A DNA stretch of 64,000 nucleotides from Lacipirellula limnantheis (GTDB lineage Bacteria > Planctomycetota > Planctomycetia > Pirellulales > Lacipirellulaceae). The stretch spans positions 3,563,786-3,627,785 of the forward strand of contig NZ_CP036339.1 in the NCBI RefSeq assembly GCF_007746075.1, in the 5' to 3' direction. Below, piece by piece: positions 55,695 to 64,000 of the stretch; positions within the stretch are counted from its first letter, which is position 1; each line of letters starts with the position of its first letter. The notes beneath the pieces are model-generated. The model saw only the letters and a program-made list of their open reading frames with translations. It was not told the origin of the DNA and ran no database searches. The position numbers and the translations under genes are program-made.

Positions 55695-56630
55695 ATGACT
55701 CGTCCATTGAGCAAGGTCGCCCCCGGCTGGTGGGACTACACCACTCTCGATCCGGAGGTCCTCCGCGAGGCGGGGCGACTTAACGAACGCTCGTTGAAAA
55801 GCCTAGCGCGGCCCGGCTTCAAGATACATTTCTACGACACGCTCGAAGAATTCTACCTGGCCGAAGCTCTTGAATACGTTGAAGCCTGGCGGCAGAGCTC
55901 GTCCGACAATCCCGCGGGCGTGTGCGGCCCGATCGGGCCGACCGAGCAGCTGCCGCTAGTGGCACGCATCGTCAATTCGTTGGAAATCAACCTGGCCAAG
56001 CTCGATGCCCACTTCTGGGGCATGGACGAATGGGTCGAGGACGGGCGCCCGGTTGCTGCCGACCACCCGCTCAGCTTTGCCCGCGCCGATATGGAGCTGT
56101 GCTTCAATCGCATCGATCGTAAGCTGCGACCTCGTCGCGAGAACATCCATTTTCCCACGGGCGATCTCCAAGCGTTTAGCGACAGTTTCGATCGGGCGCG
56201 TTGCGTCGTCATGCAGGGAGGACAGGGCGAAGTGAAGCACTGGGCCTTCAACGATCCGCCGCAACGGACCGGCAAGTGGAAGGACCAGCCGCCGAGCCCG
56301 GCCGAGTATCGCAAGCTCGGCGCCCGAGTCGTCGCGCTTCACCCGATGACCGTCATTCAAAACGCTCGCACCAGCGGGGGCGGTCAGGTCGCCAGCGTGC
56401 CGACGTCGGCCTGCACCGTGGGCCCCGTCGAAACCTGGAAGTCGGAGCGCGTGAGCATCTGGCAGGCCGGCCGCCACGACAATCCATTCGGCCAGCGGCT
56501 CACGGCCCTCATGATTGCCAAACGCATCCCCGACACGTCGGTGCCAATGTCGCTGCTGGCCGATCATCCCGACGTTCATTTCCACTACTACCGTCCCGGC
56601 CTCGGCGCCGTGGCGGCGGAAATGCATTGA
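55695..56630 (+). CDS. NagB-like glucosamine-6-phosphate isomerase family protein
   Basis: A ~311-residue protein, similar to planctomycete proteins annotated as glucosamine-6-phosphate isomerase/deaminase. Features are [22 protein letters not shown] (~38), [38 protein letters not shown] (~75-115; WGMDEW replaces the LDEY of NagB) and [15 protein letters not shown] (~178), where the active-site loop GxGxDGHIAFNEP is changed (E-V-K in place of xDG). So catalysis may be different or lost. The start is uncertain: ATG at 55695 has GGAAG six bases upstream, but 55635 is also possible. It follows the dehydrogenase gene in the same direction. Confidence 0.65.
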   Translation: MTRPLSKVAPGWWDYTTLDPEVLREAGRLNERSLKSLARPGFKIHFYDTLEEFYLAEALEYVEAWRQSSSDNPAGVCGPIGPTEQLPLVARIVNSLEINLAKLDAHFWGMDEWVEDGRPVAADHPLSFARADMELCFNRIDRKLRPRRENIHFPTGDLQAFSDSFDRARCVVMQGGQGEVKHWAFNDPPQRTGKWKDQPPSPAEYRKLGARVVALHPMTVIQNARTSGGGQVASVPTSACTVGPVETWKSERVSIWQAGRHDNPFGQRLTALMIAKRIPDTSVPMSLLADHPDVHFHYYRPGLGAVAAEMH

Positions 56631-56729
56631 GCCCTCTTTCGGGTTTGTTTCAAGCGGTGCGCGCGTCTCGGTGCGCAATCGGTGCGCGGCGCCGCCGTAT
56701 TCGCCCTGGCGACGGGCCCCGTTCGATCG

Positions 56730-56738
56730 TGTTATAAT
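56730..56738 (+). promoter_or_regulatory. extended -10 promoter candidate
   Basis: TGTTATAAT matches an extended -10 (TGnTATAAT) exactly, about 130 bases before the DUF1592 gene. No -35 TTGACA is seen, as expected for extended -10 promoters. In this GC-rich sequence such a match is notable, but no experiment supports it. Confidence 0.4.
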
Positions 56739-56870
56739 CGGTGAGCGCCCCACGCCGGGCGCCGAGTCCGCGCTGCGTCTCCCGACGGCCTCTTTTCGCA
56801 TTGCGAACGACGAGGCTGCACTTGCCGCCGCGGTTCGCGACTTGAACTACTCCTCCGCGAGCGTACGCAC

Positions 56871-59800
56871 ATGGCGGCTCCCTGGGCACATCGCGTCGGC
56901 AGGCCTCTCGTCGGTCCGCTGGCGGCGCTCGCCTTCTCGTTATCGAACGCGCTTTGGTGGACAACGGAATCCGCACTCGCAGCCGCGCCGTCCGACTTGC
57001 CGACTCGCTATGAGTCGACAATCCAGCCATTGCTGGCGCAGTACTGCCACGACTGCCACAACGCCGATCTCGCCGAGGGCGATCTCGATTTTTCGCGGCT
57101 GTCGACCTGGGCTGCCGCCGAGACTGAAACCCAGCAATGGAAGCTAGCCGATGAAATGATCCACGGCGGCATCATGCCCCCCGTCGACGCCCCGCAACCG
57201 ACCGACGGCGATCGTGCAGCCATTCTCGAGTGGCTGCACGACTATCTCACGTTGCAGTCGAAAAAGGACGCCGGAGACCCCGGCCCGGTCGTGCTTCGTC
57301 GTCTCTGTAATGCCGAGTACGCCTATACCGTCCGCGATCTCACCGGCGTCGGCTCGCTCGACCCCGGCCGTGAGTTCCCGGTCGACGGCGCCGCGGGCGA
57401 AGGATTCACCAACGTCGGCAATGCGCTGGCGATGTCGCCGGCGCTGGCGACGAAGTATCTCGACGCCGCCAAAGAGATCGCGGCCCACGCGGTGCTGCTC
57501 CCGGACGGGATCGGATTCTCGCCCAAGACGACGCGCAGCGACTGGACGGCCGAGCGCCTCGCCGCGATCCGGCGTCTCTACGCGAAGTATGCGGACGCCG
57601 GCGGCGGCGATCAGGTGAACGTGCAAGGCGTCATCTTCAAGTCCAACGAAGGGGGGCGGCTGCCAGTCGAAAAATACTTCGCCGCTCTCATCGATCATCG
57701 CGATGCGCTCACCACCGGCAGCGTCACGCTGGCCGAGGTCGCCGCGCAGGGCAACTTGAGCCCCAAATACTTGGGCGCCCTTTGGTCCGCGCTCACTGCT
57801 GAAGACCCTTCGCTGCTGCTCGACGAGATTCGTGGTCCGTGGCGATCGGCGCAAGCAGGCGATCCACCCACAGTCGCCTCGCTCGCTGCACTGATCCACC
57901 GTTGGCAAGAGAAGCTGTGGAAATTCAACATCGTCGGGCACATCGGCAAGGTCGGCGGTCCGAGGAGTTGGCAGGAAGCCGTCAGCCCGCTCACGTCGCG
58001 GCACGAGATTCGCCGCCAACTCGTCGCTCAGCCAGGGGCCGACGAAGTCGTCTTCAGCCTCATCACGAGCGCCGCCGGCGACAACGCCGAGCATGACGTC
58101 GCCGTTTGGAATCGCCCTCGACTCGCCATCCCTGGCCGCGCCGACTTGCCGCTCCGCGACGTGCGGCAGACGGTGGCGCAAATGGAGCAGCGCCGTCAAC
58201 GAATCGCGGCTACGACGTCCGCCTGCCTCGCGGCCGCGGCCGAAGCAGAAGCCCTCGCCGGCAGCGTCGACCTCGCCGAACTTGCGAAGCGCCATGCCGT
58301 CGACGCCGCCGACCTCCAAGCCTGGCTCGACTACCTCGGCATCGGCCTGATCCAACCGATCGGCGTCACCGGTCATCTGTCGGCTAAACTCGAAAACGTC
58401 GGCGGCTACCCCGCCGCCGCCGGTTGGAAGGGCGCCGAGTTTCCCCAGTTCGTCGCCAACTCCTCCGACCAAGAACTCCACATCCCCGGCCTGTTGCCGC
58501 CGCGCAATTTCGTCGTCCACCCAGGGCCAACAGCGCGCGCCACACTCGTCTGGCAGGCGCCGGTCGCGGGCCGTATGGTCGTTACCGCCGCCGTGACTCA
58601 CGCCCACCCAGCCTGCGGCAACGGCGTCACCTGGCGTCTCGAACATCTCCGCGGCCGCGTGCGGCAACGCCTCGCCGCCGGCATTGCTCAGGGATCAGCC
58701 GCCAACAACGTGTCCGTCCCGGAGCCGCTCGACGTGCAACTTGGCGATCAGCTTATCCTCACCATCGGCCCCCGTGACGGCGACCATTCCTGCGATCTGA
58801 CGAACATCAATCTCACGATCTTCAACGAGGCGAATGCCGCCGAACGCTGGAACTTGGCCGAAGACGTTGCCGCCGACGTCACCGCCGGCAATCCCCACGC
58901 TGATCGACTCGGCCACGCGAACGTCTGGCACTTCACCGCCGAAGCGGAGATACCTGACGACTCAACGAACCTGATTCCCTCCGGCTCGCTCGTCGAGCGC
59001 TGGCGCGCCGCTGCCAGCGACGATGAACGCGGGGCGCTCGCCGCTCAGTTGGCCGCGCTGCTGGCGAGTCGAGAAGGCCCGGCCGGCGACTCTCCCGACG
59101 CGGTGCTCTTCCGCGACCTGACCGCATGGCGCGGGCCACTCCTTGGCGGCGCCTCTCACTCGAAGACAGCCCAACCGACAGCACCAGCCGAAGGCTCAAA
59201 CACGGCGTCTGTCATCGGCCTCGACCCCGCCGCGTTCGGCCGCGCGCCCAATGGCGAGCCCATCGATGCTGAAAGCCTCGCCGTCAATGCTCTGAGCGTC
59301 ATCGAAGTCCGCCTCCCCGCCGCGCTCGCCTCAAACTGCGAATTCGTCGTCGAAGGAACGCTCCATCCTGAACTTGGCCGCGAGGGGAGCGTCCAGTTCG
59401 ACGTCGTCATGGGCGCCGCCGGCAGCGACGCGGTGCAAGCCCGCGTCGCGACGCTCGCCCGCCCAGCGAGCGATTCACCAATAGTGACAACCGAATCGAG
59501 CGCCGCTCGCTCCAAACTTGAGGGCGAAGTTGAAGCGTTTCGTCAACTCTTCCCCGCCGCCCTCTGCTACGCCACGATCGTCCCCGTCGACGAGGCGGTG
59601 ACCCTCACGCTCTACCATCGTGAAGACGACCAACTCTCGCGGCTGATGCTCAGCGACGCCGAGCGCGCCGAACTCGATCGCCTTTGGAACGAACTCCACT
59701 TTATCAGCCAGGACGCCTTCACGAAGGTCGACGCCTTGGCGCAACTCATCGAGTACGCCACGCAAGACGCCGATCCTTCCGCGTTCCTGCCGCTAAGGGA

Positions 59801-61112
59801 GCCGTACGACGCTCAGGCGGCCGCGTTTCGCCGGCAACTCCTCGCGGCGGAACCGCAGCACGTCAACGCGGTCGTTGAGTTCGCTGCCCGCGCCTATCGC
59901 CGGCCGCTCACCGCGGCGGAATCCGCCCAACTCCGCGAACTTTACGCCAAGTTCCGCACAGAAGAACTCGATCACGAAGCCGCGACACGTCTATTGGTCG
60001 CGCGTCTCTTCGCGTCGCCCGCGTTCCTCTATCGGCTCGAATCGCCGGCGACAGGGCAGGGGAGTGCGCCCGTCTCCGACTGGGAACTCGCCACGCGCCT
60101 CAGCTATTTCCTCTGGTCGTCAACTCCAGACGAAACGCTCCGCGCGCTCGCCGCGGCGGGTCAGCTCAGCGAACCGCCGATTCTCGTCGAGCAGCTGCAC
60201 CGGATGCTCGCCGACGATCGCATCAGCCGCCTGTCGTCCGAATTCGCCTGCCAATGGCTCCACGTCCGCGATTTCGCCGCCCACGATGAGAAGAGCGAAA
60301 CCCACTTCCCTGCGTTCGCCGCGCTGCGCGGAGCGATGGCCGAGGAGTCGCGTCTCTTCTTCACCGACTTGTTCCAGCACGACCGCTCGGTCCTTTCGAT
60401 TCTCGACGCCGATCATACGTTCCTCAACGACGCGCTCGCCGTCCACTACGAAATCCCCAACGTCACCGGTCCCCAGTGGCGCCGCGTCGACGGCGTCCGC
60501 CAGTTTGGCCGCGGCGGCATTCTCAGCCACGCGACGACGCTCGCCGCCAACTCCGGCGCGTCGCGCACCAGCCCGATCCTCCGCGGCGTTTGGATCAGCG
60601 AGGTGCTCTTGGGCGAGCGCCTCCCCAAGCCTCCCGCCGGCGTCCCGCCCCTCCCCGACGAGCAGAGCGCCAGCGACGACCTCACGGTCCGGCAACAGGT
60701 CGAACGCCACGTGAGCGACCCCAAATGCGCGGGCTGCCATCGCCGCATCGACCCGTATGGCTTCGCGCTGGAAGCGTACGACGCCATTGGCCGCCGTCGA
60801 TCGACTGACCTCAACGGCCAGCCGATCGACGCGCGCAGCGAATTAATCGACTCGACCAAAGTTGATGGGGTCGACGGCCTCCGCAACTATCTGGTCGAGA
60901 CGCGTCGCAGCGCGTTCGTCCGCCAGTTCTGCAAGAAGCTTCTCGGCTTCGCCCTTGGCCGCGGCGTGCTGCTCACCGACGAACCGTTGCTTGCCGACAT
61001 GGAAGCCGCGCTCGCCGCCAATGACTACCGCGTTAGCGCTGCGATCGAAGTGATTGTCCTCAGCCGCCAGTTCCGCGAAATCCGCGGCGTCGACGCCACG
61101 GCCGGCAACTAA
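56871..61112 (+). CDS. DUF1592 family c-type cytochrome protein (DUF1587/1595/1592/1588/1585)
   Basis: A 1413-residue exported protein. Signal peptide residues ~12-38. A cytochrome-like motif is CHDCH at 59-63 (planctomycete cytochrome c domain). The DUF1587 block (VVLRRLCNAEYAYTVRDLTGV) is near 145. A long ~700-residue variable region has beta-sandwich sections. Then come DUF1595 (~993, AAEPQHVNAVVEFAARAYRRPLTAAES), DUF1592 (~1060-1185, ATRLSYFLWSSTPDETLRALAAAGQL), DUF1588 (~1195-1300, GILSHATTLAANSGASRTSPILRG) with a second CxxCH (CAGCHRRIDPYG, ~1284), and DUF1585 (~1330-1400). It is longer than usual for the family. It pairs with the DUF1552 gene 43 bases downstream. Confidence 0.9.
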   Translation: MAAPWAHRVGRPLVGPLAALAFSLSNALWWTTESALAAAPSDLPTRYESTIQPLLAQYCHDCHNADLAEGDLDFSRLSTWAAAETETQQWKLADEMIHGGIMPPVDAPQPTDGDRAAILEWLHDYLTLQSKKDAGDPGPVVLRRLCNAEYAYTVRDLTGVGSLDPGREFPVDGAAGEGFTNVGNALAMSPALATKYLDAAKEIAAHAVLLPDGIGFSPKTTRSDWTAERLAAIRRLYAKYADAGGGDQVNVQGVIFKSNEGGRLPVEKYFAALIDHRDALTTGSVTLAEVAAQGNLSPKYLGALWSALTAEDPSLLLDEIRGPWRSAQAGDPPTVASLAALIHRWQEKLWKFNIVGHIGKVGGPRSWQEAVSPLTSRHEIRRQLVAQPGADEVVFSLITSAAGDNAEHDVAVWNRPRLAIPGRADLPLRDVRQTVAQMEQRRQRIAATTSACLAAAAEAEALAGSVDLAELAKRHAVDAADLQAWLDYLGIGLIQPIGVTGHLSAKLENVGGYPAAAGWKGAEFPQFVANSSDQELHIPGLLPPRNFVVHPGPTARATLVWQAPVAGRMVVTAAVTHAHPACGNGVTWRLEHLRGRVRQRLAAGIAQGSAANNVSVPEPLDVQLGDQLILTIGPRDGDHSCDLTNINLTIFNEANAAERWNLAEDVAADVTAGNPHADRLGHANVWHFTAEAEIPDDSTNLIPSGSLVERWRAAASDDERGALAAQLAALLASREGPAGDSPDAVLFRDLTAWRGPLLGGASHSKTAQPTAPAEGSNTASVIGLDPAAFGRAPNGEPIDAESLAVNALSVIEVRLPAALASNCEFVVEGTLHPELGREGSVQFDVVMGAAGSDAVQARVATLARPASDSPIVTTESSAARSKLEGEVEAFRQLFPAALCYATIVPVDEAVTLTLYHREDDQLSRLMLSDAERAELDRLWNELHFISQDAFTKVDALAQLIEYATQDADPSAFLPLREPYDAQAAAFRRQLLAAEPQHVNAVVEFAARAYRRPLTAAESAQLRELYAKFRTEELDHEAATRLLVARLFASPAFLYRLESPATGQGSAPVSDWELATRLSYFLWSSTPDETLRALAAAGQLSEPPILVEQLHRMLADDRISRLSSEFACQWLHVRDFAAHDEKSETHFPAFAALRGAMAEESRLFFTDLFQHDRSVLSILDADHTFLNDALAVHYEIPNVTGPQWRRVDGVRQFGRGGILSHATTLAANSGASRTSPILRGVWISEVLLGERLPKPPAGVPPLPDEQSASDDLTVRQQVERHVSDPKCAGCHRRIDPYGFALEAYDAIGRRRSTDLNGQPIDARSELIDSTKVDGVDGLRNYLVETRRSAFVRQFCKKLLGFALGRGVLLTDEPLLADMEAALAANDYRVSAAIEVIVLSRQFREIRGVDATAGN

Positions 61113-61155
61113 CTCGTAACTCGTAACTCGCCTCACCCAACGCACGGAGCGACGC

Positions 61156-62460
61156 ATGCCCATTCACCGCTTCTCCCGCCGCACGATGCTGCGCGGCCTC
61201 GGCGTCACCATGGCCTTGCCCTGGCTGGAGTCGATCAACGTTTGGGGCGACGAACCGACGGGTCGCGAGCCCTCGAGCGAGGCCCCGCTGCGGCTCGCCG
61301 TTCTCTTTGCCGGCAACGGTTTCCATGGCCGCGAATGGTGGGCCAAGGGCGCAGGCGCCGACATGGAACTCGGCCAGGTCCTCGCGCCGCTCGCCGACTA
61401 CCGCCAGCGGCTGCTCTTCATCCAAGGCCTCTACAACGCCGAGGCCCTTAAGGGCAATATCCACAGCTCGCAAACCGGCAACATCCTCTCCGGCGCCCCG
61501 CTCGCCTCCGGCGGCGAAATCCAATCAGGCACCAGCGTCGACCAGTTGCTGGCCGAGCGCTACGGCCGCTCGACGAAGGTGCCGAGCCTCGTCCTCGGCT
61601 GCGAGAAGTCGAACCCTTCGGTTCACAAGAACTACTCGATGCTCTACAGCTCCCACATCTCGTGGAGCTCGCCGACCACGCCGACGCCGCTGGAGCTCTA
61701 TCCATCGCTCGCCTTCGACCGTCTCTTCAAGGATGAAGTCAGCCGCGGCGACCGCAGCGTTCTCGACGCCGTCATGGCCGACGCCCAGGATCTCCGCCGC
61801 GGCATCAGCGCGACCGACCAGCGCAAGCTCGACGAGTATCTCGACTCCGTGCGCGACGTTGAACAGCGGATCGAACGCGCGGGCCAGCAGGGCGAACTGC
61901 AAGGTTGGCGCCCCACGCTCGACAAGCCGAACGTCCCCCGTCCGCCCGAAGGCATCCCGCAAAACATCGCCGACCACATGCGGCTGATGATCGACGTCCT
62001 GGTCCTCGGGTTCCAGACCGATACGACCCGCATTTCGACGCTCAAGCTCAACAACGATCATTCGTCGCTCCGCTTCCCGAATCTCGGCATCGACTACATG
62101 ATCCACCATCTCCTCTCGCATACCGACAACGCCGACTGGCTGAAGGTGAATCAATTCTTCGTCGAGCAGGTCGCCTATCTCGCCCGCAAGCTCGATGCGA
62201 TCCAGGAGGGCCCGCGAACGGCGCTCGACAATTCAATGCTCCTCTTCTGCTCCAGCATGATGAGCGGCAGCCACGACGCCACGCAGCTTCCCGTCGTGAT
62301 GCTCGGCGGCGCCGGCGGCAAGTTGAAGGGGGGCCGCGTGCTCGACTATCGCGAACAACCCGAACGGCAGATGTGCCGTCTCTATCTTTCGATCATGAAC
62401 AAGATGGGCGTCGAACTCGATCAATTCGGCGACGCGACGCGAGCGCTGGAAGAAGTCTGA
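61156..62460 (+). CDS. DUF1552 family Tat-exported protein
   Basis: A 434-residue protein. A Tat signal is at the N-terminus (FSRRTMLRGLGVTMALPWL, twin Arg at 8-9). The DUF1552 domain has RLAVLFAGNGFHGREWWAKG, NIHSSQTGNILSGA, GCEKSNPSVHKNYSMLYSSHISWSS, LKLNNDHSSLRFPNLGIDYMIHHLLSH and LLFCSSMMSGSHDATQLP. It is known to occur as an obligate neighbour of DUF1592-type cytochrome proteins in planctomycetes and verrucomicrobia, and probably works with it as an extracytoplasmic redox or hydrolytic module. The exact reaction is unknown. Confidence 0.9.
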   Translation: MPIHRFSRRTMLRGLGVTMALPWLESINVWGDEPTGREPSSEAPLRLAVLFAGNGFHGREWWAKGAGADMELGQVLAPLADYRQRLLFIQGLYNAEALKGNIHSSQTGNILSGAPLASGGEIQSGTSVDQLLAERYGRSTKVPSLVLGCEKSNPSVHKNYSMLYSSHISWSSPTTPTPLELYPSLAFDRLFKDEVSRGDRSVLDAVMADAQDLRRGISATDQRKLDEYLDSVRDVEQRIERAGQQGELQGWRPTLDKPNVPRPPEGIPQNIADHMRLMIDVLVLGFQTDTTRISTLKLNNDHSSLRFPNLGIDYMIHHLLSHTDNADWLKVNQFFVEQVAYLARKLDAIQEGPRTALDNSMLLFCSSMMSGSHDATQLPVVMLGGAGGKLKGGRVLDYREQPERQMCRLYLSIMNKMGVELDQFGDATRALEEV

Positions 62461-62623
62461 ATTTTCGCACCGGCTGCCCGTCGCGAAGATTCCGGAGTCG
62501 CAAGTGGCTAACGCCGCAGCGGCGGGCGTACCGCTATGTGCGCCTGCTCACTTATGATGCGCAGTGTTTGCGGGAAGGCAATCGACCAAACAAGTGCCGC
62601 CTCCCAGCGTTTGCGACCTCCAC
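62461..62623. other. short intergenic region with hairpin
   Basis: About 160 bases between convergent genes. It holds the 5-bp stem-loop CGCCG-CAG-CGGCG at 62512-62524, followed by GGCGTACCGCT. A similar sequence occurs at 51190-51206 in another convergent gap. Confidence 0.4.
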
Positions 62624-64000
62624 TCAGGCTCGAAAACGTCGGAACTGTCCAGCAGCGGCAAGGCAGATCAGTAGCCAACCAGCTGGTTCGGGAATTGAAA
62701 CGGCGGCCTGAGGATTGATCAGCACCGTGAGAGAAGCGATGGAACCTTGATTGGCGGTGAGGATGATGCTGCCGGGCATGTATCCGACCAACGCGGAGAC
62801 GTCCAACACTCCGGTGCTCTCGGTGGCTGTCGCGATGCCAATATTATCGGCAATCAACGTTAGTCCGCTTCCGTCGGGGCGACTCATCCACGTTTCGCCG
62901 TTAACGGTGCCACTATCTTCGTTGACGAAGATCAGCCCCTCGGGATACGAGGTTCCGCCGAGCGTGGTGGCGTCGGTCCACTCGACGTTGTCGGCGTCGC
63001 CAATGGCGCCGTCGAGGTCGTTGGCGTGATTGTGTATCTTGGTGATCGTAAAACCGGAGGCGGCCGCGTTGAAGCTGCCGCCGCTGAAATCGAGATTGAA
63101 GTCGAAGGTGAAGACGCCTGAATCTTCGTCGCCCAAGACGACCTTCGTGGGATCGACGGGGCTCGTGTCGACGTCTTCGAGTTTGCTGGAGACGAGGGCG
63201 CCGGCAGGGGTGGCGTCGAGCGTGCCGTCGAGCGAGATTCCGCTCGAGGGAAGGGCGTCGTTAAGGTAATAGTAACTGCCGTAAGCTAGGCCGTTGCGGG
63301 CAAGGAAGTCGCCAGAGGCGGCGCCGAAGCGATCTTTCCCTTTCTCGCCGATGTAGAGTTGCATCCGCGACGTGCCGCCATCGGGCGACAGCAAGAGTGC
63401 GACGTGGTTGGTTTCGCCCGTGTCGAGCGCCGCGGCGTTCTCCCAGGAATCGAACGGGATGCCGCCGACTCCCCCCGGGGCGGTACCCGCCAAGCCGCTG
63501 ATCCGGTAGAAATCGCGATTGGCTAGGTCAAGAGCAAAGAGCCGGTTGGTTCCCCCCTCCTCACCGGTAATGTAAACATTGTCGGCGAAGCCCCGCCCCT
63601 GCCCGAACTCTTCCGGTTCGTACGACTGCCCAGAGCAGAAGCGTCCGAACGTCGTTGTCGTGGCGTCGACCGTAGGAATCCAGGAGACGCCGCCGTCGTT
63701 GCTCCAGCGCCCGTAGGCCTGACGAGCGGAACTGACGAAACTGACGCCCGGAGAGCCGCCGCCGATCGTATTGGCGATGGCCGTTTTCAAGGCGGCGACG
63801 TTCAGATTGACCTCGCTGATCGAACCGTCGCCGGTCTCATGGTTGATCGGCACGCTGAGCGTGCCCGGGCTGGAGATCCAGGCGCCTAAGCCGTCAAACG
63901 TGCCGGGCATTGCATAGCTAAATCCATCGCTGATGGGGTCGTTGCCGACGGAGATGACCTCAAAGGCCTTCCAGCCGTTGCGCGGGATCATTTGGAGCGG
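62624..64000 (-). CDS. PhoX/DUF839-like PEP-CTERM protein, 5' end outside the window
   Basis: At least 455 residues. Features of the DUF839 beta-propeller are SVPINHETGDGSISEVN, SYEPEEFGQGRGFADNVYITGEEG, and repeated NRLFALDLANRDFYRI and MQLYIGEKGKDRFGA blocks; the tail SIPEPAGWLLICLAAAGQFRRFRA is a PEP-CTERM signal. The frame is still open at the window edge and no signal peptide has been seen, so the true start lies beyond 64000; the ATG at 63991 is probably internal. PhoX-type phosphatases use calcium; the active-site Cys/Asp ligands cannot be checked here. Confidence 0.75.
   Translation of the reverse strand, partial: PLQMIPRNGWKAFEVISVGNDPISDGFSYAMPGTFDGLGAWISSPGTLSVPINHETGDGSISEVNLNVAALKTAIANTIGGGSPGVSFVSSARQAYGRWSNDGGVSWIPTVDATTTTFGRFCSGQSYEPEEFGQGRGFADNVYITGEEGGTNRLFALDLANRDFYRISGLAGTAPGGVGGIPFDSWENAAALDTGETNHVALLLSPDGGTSRMQLYIGEKGKDRFGAASGDFLARNGLAYGSYYYLNDALPSSGISLDGTLDATPAGALVSSKLEDVDTSPVDPTKVVLGDEDSGVFTFDFNLDFSGGSFNAAASGFTITKIHNHANDLDGAIGDADNVEWTDATTLGGTSYPEGLIFVNEDSGTVNGETWMSRPDGSGLTLIADNIGIATATESTGVLDVSALVGYMPGSIILTANQGSIASLTVLINPQAAVSIPEPAGWLLICLAAAGQFRRFRA

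Overview
The window reads as a high-GC chromosome segment from a planctomycete, probably a Pirellulales-type member. The evidence is a set of protein families typical of that group: eight PEP-CTERM surface or secreted proteins (four with dockerin-like EF-hand repeats), a DUF1559 prepilin-like protein with an H-X9-DG motif, a DUF1592/DUF1587/DUF1585 cytochrome protein paired with a DUF1552 Tat protein, a PVC-type membrane-bound dehydrogenase with a haem site, a DUF1080 protein, a XylR/AraC regulator, and several sulfatases. Genes lie on both strands in short operons, with many long, poorly coding intergenic stretches holding decayed genes. No rRNA or CRISPR array was seen. The only tRNA seen is tRNA-Arg(ACG).

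Layout. 0.07-3.8 kb: a leftward four-gene ABC exporter operon (ATPase, permease, ATPase, permease). 4.1-9.5 kb: one giant Gly/Asn/Ala-rich secreted protein built on a ~600-bp (~200-residue) higher-order repeat. 10.3-13.7 kb: a galactosamine/glucosamine-6-phosphate isomerase preceded by the C-terminal scrap of a ROK kinase, a DNA C5-methyltransferase scrap, and a tandem-GGDEF diguanylate cyclase. 14.3-20.6 kb: three consecutive leftward sulfatases. 21.1-23.1 kb: a PEP-CTERM/dockerin protein whose upstream region carries a transposase remnant fused to a stray PEP-CTERM tail. 23.8-26.8 kb: a large multi-PAS soluble histidine kinase. 27.5-28.4 kb: a TfoX C-terminal protein overlapping a DUF2293 protein. 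28.6-31.4 kb: a methyltransferase/ATP-grasp/glycosyltransferase-like cassette. 32.6-36.7 kb: two convergent, overlapping PEP-CTERM genes. 37.8-40.7 kb: three overlapping genes of unknown function, followed by strong hairpins. 41.4-47.3 kb: CHRD, dockerin, DUF1559, ECF sigma, membrane-anchored putative anti-sigma and PQQ-type sugar dehydrogenase genes. 47.5-49.4 kb: small unknown genes and a tyrosine recombinase broken by one in-frame TGA, beside the tRNA-Arg gene. 50.0-56.6 kb: XylR regulator, DUF1080 protein, PVC-type dehydrogenase and NagB-like protein. 56.9-62.5 kb: the DUF1592 and DUF1552 pair. 62.6 kb to the right edge: a PhoX/DUF839-like PEP-CTERM protein cut by the window.

How it fits together. 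The content suggests degradation of complex, often sulfated, polysaccharide: exported sulfatases strip sulfate, DUF1080/PVC dehydrogenase/PQQ dehydrogenase proteins act on sugars outside the cytoplasm, and the amino-sugar phosphate isomerase-like proteins work inside. A perfect 16-bp palindrome in the DUF1080/dehydrogenase divergent promoter region, with a close relative upstream of the XylR gene, suggests XylR controls both. Surface proteins carrying PEP-CTERM tails need an exosortase, which is not in this window. The most novel-looking parts are the giant repeat protein, the unknown three-gene overlapping operon, the peptide/sugar-modification-like cassette, and the PEP-CTERM/transposase chimera.
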